DNA of 64,000 bases from JAJFUG01 sp964473155. Its GTDB lineage: Bacteria; Gemmatimonadota; Glassbacteria; GWA2-58-10. Shown here one piece after another: positions 59,100 through 64,000 of this stretch (position 1 is its first letter; each line of letters opens with the position of its first letter). Location of the stretch: positions 62,001 to 126,000 of the forward strand of contig CAYYNT010000003.1 of the NCBI GenBank assembly GCA_964473155.1, given 5' to 3'. Both the position numbers and the translations under genes were made by a program. The notes below the pieces were generated by a model, which made no database searches, was not told the origin of the DNA, and worked only from the letters and a program-made list of their open reading frames with translations.

Positions 59100-59947
59100 T
59101 TTTCCTCCACCACGACCAGGTCCTCGGACACGAAAGCCTTGAGTTTCGGTTCGACCAGGGTTTTCAGGGTAAACTGGGAAACACGGCACTCCACGCAGCT
59201 TCCACGCAGCGAAAGAATCACCCGGTCCCCGTCAACATCCACCAGTTCCACGTCTCCCCCGTCCTTCTTGAGCTCGGGACGGATCTCGCGGTCGATGGTT
59301 TCCTGGATAAGCTGTATTTTCTGGATGTTGGTCAGCTTTCGCCTGGGCTTAAGTTCCTCTACGGGGGCAACATAAGCTTTCGAGGGGCCGTTGATACGTT
59401 CCAGTATCTGTGCGATTTCGTCCTTGCAACCGCCACAGCCGCCGCCGGCTTTCGTGTAGTTGGTGACCTGATCGACCGTGGCCAGACCGTTTTCACGGAT
59501 CGCCCGCTCGATTTTTTCCTCTGTGACGCCGAAACAGACACACACGACCCGGCCCTCGAGCTGCACCTGGCCGGTCGTCCCATCGCGGTAGTTGCCGATG
59601 GCCGCTTCCAAAGCCTCGCGTCCCAGGACGGAACAGTGCATTTTCTGCTCCGGCAGACCGCCAAGGAATTCAGCGATATCCTGGTTCGTGATCTTCTCCG
59701 CCTCTTCAATGGTCTTGCCTTTGATCATTTCAGTCAGAGCGGATGCCGAGGCGATGGCGCTTCCGCAGCCGAAAGTCTGGAATTTCACATCCTCGATACG
59801 GCCCTGGCTGTCCAGCTTGAACATCAGACGAAGAGCATCTCCGCAGGCCATGGAACCCACTTCCCCCACGCCATCCGCATCCTTGATGAATCCGACGTTG
59901 CGAGGGCGCCGGAAATGGTCCATCACCTTGTCAGTGTAATCCCACAT
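59096..59947 (-). CDS. nifU: NifU Fe-S scaffold protein, full three-domain form
   Basis: A 283-residue NifU: N-terminal IscU-like scaffold (residues about 1-125) with three Cys (MACGDAL, FGCGSAIASA, KMHCSVLG); a central BFD-like [2Fe-2S] domain (VCVCFGV...GGGCGGCKDEI); and a C-terminal NFU domain (RGSCVECRVSQFTL, CxxC). Together with NifS it builds Fe-S clusters. Full-length NifU is known from nitrogen fixers and epsilonproteobacteria but no nif structural genes lie here, so it probably serves as the general assembly scaffold. GGAGG precedes the ATG; a 13-bp inverted repeat lies just upstream. Confidence 0.96.
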   Translation of the reverse strand: MWDYTDKVMDHFRRPRNVGFIKDADGVGEVGSMACGDALRLMFKLDSQGRIEDVKFQTFGCGSAIASASALTEMIKGKTIEEAEKITNQDIAEFLGGLPEQKMHCSVLGREALEAAIGNYRDGTTGQVQLEGRVVCVCFGVTEEKIERAIRENGLATVDQVTNYTKAGGGCGGCKDEIAQILERINGPSKAYVAPVEELKPRRKLTNIQKIQLIQETIDREIRPELKKDGGDVELVDVDGDRVILSLRGSCVECRVSQFTLKTLVEPKLKAFVSEDLVVVEEK

Positions 59948-59962
59948 CTATCGCCTCCGTCA

Positions 59963-60025
59963 TGCACGTTATATTTCAGGAAAGCTGCAATAATCCAGTA
60001 TAATATAACGTGCAGGTTTTGAAAA
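59963..60025 (-). promoter_or_regulatory. nifU promoter region with a 13-bp perfect inverted repeat
   Basis: The arms are TGCACGTTATATT (59963-59975) and AATATAACGTGCA (60002-60014), separated by 26 bp. On the minus strand a TTTTCA-17-TATACT promoter (60025-59997) overlaps the distal arm; the proximal arm ends about 16 nt before the start codon, next to the GGAGG. It could be a two-site operator or an mRNA hairpin controlling translation. Confidence 0.7.
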
Positions 60026-60075
60026 GCCCTGCAAAATAATTTTCAAAATAAAATTCAAGCGAACAGTGTCAACGG

Positions 60076-61272
60076 TCAGGATTTCTCCCAGTCAGGACAT
60101 ATCTCAGCATGCCTTCTGGCAATAGAGGCCGCCAGCATATCCAGCGAAACGAAATCCTTTTCTGTCGGCTTACCGCGGGTCATAACGGTCTCAAGCATCT
60201 CGACTTTCATGCCCTTTAGCATGGACTGAAGCTGCTCCTCCATCTTCACTCCCCAGCCGTACGAGCCGTACATCGAAACAAAGCGCGCCTTTGGACGCAG
60301 CGCGTTTGTAAGGTACGCGGCATAAACCACTTTCGGGTGCATGCCGTTGAGGATATTCGGTGAACCGAAAACCACCGTTGCGGCATCCACCAGAGCCATG
60401 GACAGACGTCCCATGTCGGTCTCGGCCAGGTTAAAAAACTCGACCCGGACGCCGCGGGAAACGAGCGACTCTATGAAATACCCGGTCATCTGTTTGGTGC
60501 TGCCGTGCATCGAGACATACGGAATGACCACCAGGTTTTTGGGTGTTTCACCAGCCCAGTCGCGGTAAGCGTCGAGGATAAAATCCGGCTCGCGGTGAAG
60601 CGGGCCATGGCTGGGGGCGATCAGACTGATTTTCAGATCGCCGATCTTCTCCATGTTGCGGCGGACCGGACCGGAAAACGGCATCATTACCTCTGCGTAG
60701 TAACGCCTGGCGGAATCAAGCAAACGCCCCTTGTCCATCACATACAGATCGTTTGTCGCCATATGCGACCCGAAAAGGTCACATGAGAAAAGTATCCCGT
60801 CCTCACGCAGATATGTGAACATGGTTTCCGGCCAGTGCACCCAGGGAGCGTGAATGAACTCCAGGGTCCTTCCACCCAGGTCCAGGGTCTGCCCGTCCTC
60901 CACTGTTTCAATCCGCTCCGCATCCAGTGTCAACAGGTCAAGCAGCATGCTGCGGCCTTTTGGAGTGGCCAGGACTTTAGCACCAGGGAAGCGATCGAGA
61001 GCATCCGGCAGGGAGCCAGAATGGTCCTGTTCGGCATGGTTAGAGACGATATAATCGATTTTTTTCACTCCCGCGTTCTCGATGCGGGCAAAAAGAACCG
61101 TCTTGAACTCGGGTTCCACGGTATCTATAAGAACAGTCTTTTCCCTGCCCTGCACGAGGTATGAATTGTAACTCGTGCCATCCGGCAAAGGAGTTATTTC
61201 CTCGAAAAGCCTACGGTCCGGATCGATTACTCCGACCCAGTGCACGCCTTCTGTAATCCTGCGAGCCTGCAT
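60076..61272 (-). CDS. Flavodiiron protein (FprA family)
   Basis: A 398-residue A-type flavoprotein: N-terminal metallo-beta-lactamase-like di-iron domain with HAEQDHSGSLP (HxExDH ligands, about residues 81-86) and APSHGPLHR, then a flavodoxin domain (VVIPYVSMHGSTKQMTGYFIESL, near 250; GSYGWG). Such enzymes reduce O2 or NO to water or N2O in anaerobes and microaerophiles, taking electrons from rubredoxin or a similar donor. The next genes upstream encode a ferritin-like protein and a cytochrome b5-like membrane protein. Confidence 0.95.
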   Translation of the reverse strand: MQARRITEGVHWVGVIDPDRRLFEEITPLPDGTSYNSYLVQGREKTVLIDTVEPEFKTVLFARIENAGVKKIDYIVSNHAEQDHSGSLPDALDRFPGAKVLATPKGRSMLLDLLTLDAERIETVEDGQTLDLGGRTLEFIHAPWVHWPETMFTYLREDGILFSCDLFGSHMATNDLYVMDKGRLLDSARRYYAEVMMPFSGPVRRNMEKIGDLKISLIAPSHGPLHREPDFILDAYRDWAGETPKNLVVIPYVSMHGSTKQMTGYFIESLVSRGVRVEFFNLAETDMGRLSMALVDAATVVFGSPNILNGMHPKVVYAAYLTNALRPKARFVSMYGSYGWGVKMEEQLQSMLKGMKVEMLETVMTRGKPTEKDFVSLDMLAASIARRHAEICPDWEKS

Positions 61273-61354
61273 AAACCAATTCCTTATTAAATCAGGTTAA
61301 TTCTGCATTTATCGGAGCACATCTCTTGCCGTGCTGAAAAAGAAAAAGTGAGAA

Positions 61355-61369
61355 TAAATATTATTATAA
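61355..61369 (-). promoter_or_regulatory. Weak Fur/PerR-like box before the flavodiiron gene
   Basis: TAAATAT-T-ATTATAA: one half is a full match to the PerR half-site ATTATAA, the other is degenerate. It lies about 80 bp upstream of the flavodiiron start, within a TATAAT-containing AT-rich stretch. Confidence 0.35.
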
Positions 61370-61411
61370 ATCACTGTTCGCTGCAAGCTCCATTCTGAGG
61401 CGAAACGCCTG

Positions 61412-61936
61412 TTAATGCTTTTGTGGCCTGCATTTGATCCGGTTCATTTCCTGTTTCATCAGATCGAGGATCGCCCGCAGTTTGTTTTCATGCTCCTGCT
61501 CCTGAGCCGCAAGCATCTCGAACAGCTTGCGGGTCAAATCGCGGCTGGAAAACGCCGCCGTGCTTGAATACAATTCTGCTGCGGCATGTTCCTTCGGTAT
61601 CATCCGCATGACAATTTCAAGCACTTTCTCGACATCCCTGCATTTTTCTTCCTCGGACAAATCTTCCTCATGGATGGCCAGCGATTCCTCGCCCACGGAC
61701 ATTGTCTTGCCGCGCGCCTCGTTCAGCTCCTGTTGAAGGATTTCCAGCGCGGCCCTGAGCTTGGCCTCATGCTGCTCCTCCTGCTCAGCCAGCCTGGAGA
61801 ACAGCACCCGGACCATCTCCGACCGGGCCTCCTGCGCCGTGGTCAGGAAAGCGTCGTGCGCCTGGCGCTCCTTGGGGATGCTGCGCACCACCACCTCGAT
61901 CATGCGCTCCAGTTGTTTGACAATTTCCTTATCCAT
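61412..61936 (-). CDS. Ferritin-like (rubrerythrin-type) protein
   Basis: A 174-residue all-helical protein formed from two similar halves, each with an IPKE...A helix followed by an E-Q-E-x-x-H helix: FSRLAEQEEQHEAKLRAALE and FEMLAAQEQEHENKLRAILD. The paired Glu and ExxH motifs are the di-iron ligands of the rubrerythrin/ferritin-like fold. No rubredoxin-type Cys domain is attached, so it would rely on an outside electron donor. It lies 13 bp after the cytochrome b5-DUF2231 gene and upstream of the flavodiiron gene; a peroxide or O2-scavenging or iron-handling role is likely. Confidence 0.82.
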   Translation of the reverse strand: MDKEIVKQLERMIEVVVRSIPKERQAHDAFLTTAQEARSEMVRVLFSRLAEQEEQHEAKLRAALEILQQELNEARGKTMSVGEESLAIHEEDLSEEEKCRDVEKVLEIVMRMIPKEHAAAELYSSTAAFSSRDLTRKLFEMLAAQEQEHENKLRAILDLMKQEMNRIKCRPQKH

Positions 61937-61949
61937 TTATGGCTCCGGT

Positions 61950-62657
61950 TCAGGAGGGGAATGTTATCTTGCCGCCGAAATATCCGAGTCCAATCACTGT
62001 CGGGGCCAAGGCCAGGACAGCCATGGAGTACGTCCAGTACCAGGAGCCGCTTCCGGCCATCACTGCTTCGGTCTTTGCGAAAAGAATTGCAAAAGCGGCG
62101 AGCAGCAACACTGCCAGCAGAATAGACAGATAGGTTTTCACGCGATAGATATGCGTCCAGATACCGCTGTAATTGTAGTACCAGCTCAACAGTCCCGTGG
62201 TAATGGATACCGGAGTCACGAGTGCGGCGACAATCAGGTTGTAATAAGCAGCCTCTGTCATATGGGGCAGTGGCGTAACCATACCGAGGAAAGTGAAAAG
62301 CGAAGCCGAAATACACAGGGCTATCGGAAAATGAACGGAGATCGGGTGCGGGTGCCGGTCCAGTATTTTCGACACCAGCCGCGACGGCGTTTTCAGCGCG
62401 GTCTGCATGGCCGGGGATTTTTCCCCGGGACCGATCTCGGCTACAACCGCAAACTTATCCAGCACCTCTGCGCCGTGCGGAGCGGCTTTAATGGACTCAG
62501 TCAGGTCCCTTCCGGCCTGGTGTGTCTTGAAATGCTTTCCGTTCCGCCATAACCGGCTCGTGGAGACATCATAAATTTTGCCCTCGAAAGCCACATAGGA
62601 TTTTTTTCCATCAACACCATCGTGTTTCTGAAGTTCATCCTGTTCCATGCGGTCCAT
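61950..62657 (-). CDS. Cytochrome b5-like domain fused to DUF2231 membrane domain
   Basis: A 235-residue fusion. Residues about 1-78 are a cytochrome b5-type haem domain: YVAFEGKIYDVS, then KHFKTHQAGRDLTESI and APHGAEVLDKF, where the two His are the likely haem ligands (HQAG replaces the usual HPGG). Residues about 95-235 are DUF2231 with DRHPHPISVHFPIAL and four membrane helices; its His pair may bind a second haem b. It may pass electrons from the quinone pool to the ferritin-like or flavodiiron proteins, which is inference. GAGGGAG 10 nt upstream of the ATG. Confidence 0.85.
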   Translation of the reverse strand: MDRMEQDELQKHDGVDGKKSYVAFEGKIYDVSTSRLWRNGKHFKTHQAGRDLTESIKAAPHGAEVLDKFAVVAEIGPGEKSPAMQTALKTPSRLVSKILDRHPHPISVHFPIALCISASLFTFLGMVTPLPHMTEAAYYNLIVAALVTPVSITTGLLSWYYNYSGIWTHIYRVKTYLSILLAVLLLAAFAILFAKTEAVMAGSGSWYWTYSMAVLALAPTVIGLGYFGGKITFPS

Positions 62658-62812
62658 TGAAAGGGCTCCCTCTGAAACCGGCTGATTTGATACAAGACTC
62701 AGTGGGGATTAGATCGGCTAAAGAATTTGAACCTAAAGACTTCTTCCAGGTTTTATACGAGTTATTTCTTATCCATCCCGAAGCTTGACTCAATAATCCG
62801 AAATTCAAAGTA

Positions 62813-62841
62813 AAGATAGCCTTGATAGAGTATCAAGTCAA
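62813..62841 (-). promoter_or_regulatory. Promoter with a 7-3-7 palindrome for the cytochrome b5/ferritin operon
   Basis: Minus strand: TTGACT (62841-62836), 17-bp spacer, TATCTT (62818-62813). The palindrome CTTGATA-GAG-TATCAAG (62821-62837) fills most of the spacer and touches the -35. The half-sites contain TGATA/TATCA, as in a Fur box, but with a 3-nt rather than 5-nt centre. Aside from this and the terminator, the 337-bp gap 62658-62994 holds nothing recognised. Confidence 0.65.
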
Positions 62842-62927
62842 TGCCAGGACCGGTTTTCGCGGATTATCAATAAGAGGCGAAACTTTGAATGAACTTAATC
62901 CTGCAAAGATTTGTTTCACGCATCAGG

Positions 62928-62969
62928 ACAAGCAAAAGCCGGGGTTCCCGGACAATCGGGAACCCCGGC
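62928..62969 (-). terminator. Intrinsic terminator of the right-edge PorV-like gene
   Basis: Thirteen-bp perfect stem GCCGGGGTTCCCG/CGGGAACCCCGGC with a 6-nt loop and minus-strand tail TTTTGCTTG, 25 bp past the stop codon. Confidence 0.93.
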
Positions 62970-62994
62970 CTTCAGGAAATCAGACCGCAGTGCT

Positions 62995-64000
62995 CTACTG
63001 CATTTTCCAGGACAGCGTGAAAACATGGTTCTGGGTCAGACGGCCCCAGTCGCGGTAGGCGTAATCCACGGCCAAGCTGATGTCCTTGTAGATGCGGTAA
63101 TCGATGCCGCCGCCTGCGCTTAAACCGCGCATCTGATCTGAACCATCCAATCCCACCTCATCACGCTCGATGCTCCAACCCCAGCGCAACGCGCCGGAGA
63201 AACGGGAACTCAGCGTGCGGGCCAGCTCGGTGCCGAAGGCGAAAGAAGTCGGCATGTAGTTATTCTCCGAGAACTGACCCGCAACAGTCCAGCGCATGTC
63301 GCTGTCGCTGTAAACATCCATGGCTATGCCGGCCATGAAACTGACCGGCAGGCTGAAACGCGAAGTGGAGTAATAGGCGTTACGGTTGTCACGGTCGAAC
63401 AGCCGGTTGCCTGCCCCGTCCATCAATCGATCGCTGTAAAGCTCCTGGGGATCGGTCTGGATGAACAGGTTTTCCCCGAACAGACGGACATTGCTGCCCA
63501 GGTTTGAGATGACAAACGAAACCCGGATCGGCTTCTCGAAAAGGTTGGTGTGATAATTCGTACCCATGTCGAAAGCGATGGCATTGCCGCTCATCTGGTA
63601 TATCGACTCGCGCACGCCCTTGACATTGAAACCGGCTGAAAAACGGTCACTGAAATTGAACGAGACCGTGGCCCCGTACTGCAGGCTGTAACCATCGTAG
63701 AATGCCCCGGTTCCGTCCGGCGATTCGATGGTGGTTATTTCCTCCTCGGCGATGTTCAGAATGCCGAAAAACCCGCCCAGCACCAGACGGCCATCCAGGA
63801 AAGGCATGGCGCCGGCTGTGTAATCAAGCGAAAAATCGAGCGGCATGTCCACATGGTTGAAAAACACCTGCGGCCCCTCGATAAATGCCACTCCGGCCGG
63901 GTTCCAGTAGATCGCTGAAATGTCATCCGCCTGGGCCGCGAACGCGCCGCCCATCGCAATGCCCCTGGCGCCGACCGGCAGAGTCAGAAACTCGGCCGCG
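62995..64000 (-). CDS. PorV/PorQ-family outer-membrane protein, 5' end cut by the window
   Basis: Open to the right edge: 334 codons are visible and the frame continues past 64000 (…AEFLTLPVGARGIAMGGAF), so the signal peptide lies outside. The GARGIAMGGAF and YWNPAGVAF motifs and the repeated beta strands ending in FTLSWKMQ mark the FadL/PorV superfamily (UPF0164-like). It is a paralogue of the protein at 33713-34717. It may act in outer-membrane transport or as another T9SS accessory; no partner gene is visible. Followed by a strong terminator. Confidence 0.82.
   Translation of the reverse strand, partial: AAEFLTLPVGARGIAMGGAFAAQADDISAIYWNPAGVAFIEGPQVFFNHVDMPLDFSLDYTAGAMPFLDGRLVLGGFFGILNIAEEEITTIESPDGTGAFYDGYSLQYGATVSFNFSDRFSAGFNVKGVRESIYQMSGNAIAFDMGTNYHTNLFEKPIRVSFVISNLGSNVRLFGENLFIQTDPQELYSDRLMDGAGNRLFDRDNRNAYYSTSRFSLPVSFMAGIAMDVYSDSDMRWTVAGQFSENNYMPTSFAFGTELARTLSSRFSGALRWGWSIERDEVGLDGSDQMRGLSAGGGIDYRIYKDISLAVDYAYRDWGRLTQNHVFTLSWKMQ

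Overview
This window looks like part of a chromosome from an uncultivated, Gram-negative bacterium of the Fibrobacterota-Chlorobiota-Bacteroidota (FCB) superphylum, probably a candidate phylum rather than a true Bacteroidota member. Evidence for this is a PorU-like C25 peptidase beside PorV-family outer-membrane proteins, a GWxTD protein, DUF4175/DUF4159 genes, DUF5683 and a bacteroidetes/spirochaete-style V-type ATPase operon. Lnt, lipoproteins and an outer-membrane barrel family show a two-membrane envelope. No phage, transposon or CRISPR array was seen; the window is dense ordinary chromosome with small operons and clear intrinsic terminators.

Layout. (1) 0.1-7.3 kb: V-ATPase operon E-DUF2764-A-B-D-I-K ending at a strong terminator. 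(2) 7.3-11.0 kb: futalosine menaquinone enzyme MqnC, a purine-nucleoside-phosphorylase-like enzyme, PurE, TsaC and a low-molecular-weight phosphatase. (3) 11.2-13.1 kb: membrane coiled-coil protein, bactofilin and a repeat lipoprotein, a likely cell-shape module. (4) 13.1-18.2 kb: murA, prmC and leuS. (5) 18.2-26.4 kb: MotB-like protein with a four-helix zinc-ribbon partner, TPR protein, DUF1573, DUF4175/DUF4159. (6) 26.4-32.3 kb: desaturase, tmRNA, CvpA, lytic transglycosylase, a 49-residue membrane peptide and a GWxTD protein. (7) 32.6-40.2 kb: an era-Trm112-porU-porV-DUF5683 operon preceded by tRNA-Lys. (8) 40.3-47.1 kb: envelope operon (periplasmic binding protein, methyltransferase, GT2, YfhO, rhomboid). 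(9) 47.1-53.8 kb: rpsA, plsC, lnt, and a pyrF-fur-CBM9 operon with a Fur box. (10) 53.9-59.9 kb: recD2, tpx, mutM, nifU-nifS. (11) 60-62.9 kb: oxygen/peroxide defence genes (flavodiiron protein, ferritin-like protein, cytochrome b5-DUF2231). (12) The right edge holds a second PorV/PorQ-family protein cut by the window.

Themes. Energy metabolism (probably Na+-linked V-ATPase, menaquinone by the futalosine route) sits beside envelope building and a T9SS-like export module. The right third is rich in oxidative-stress and Fe-S genes, and four of its promoters carry inverted repeats: a Fur-like 7-1-7 box at pyrF-fur, a 13-bp inverted repeat at nifU, a 7-3-7 palindrome at the cytochrome b5 promoter and a weaker Fur/PerR-like site before the flavodiiron gene. 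This suggests a metal/redox regulon. All functional statements are read from sequence and recalled family knowledge; no searches were run.
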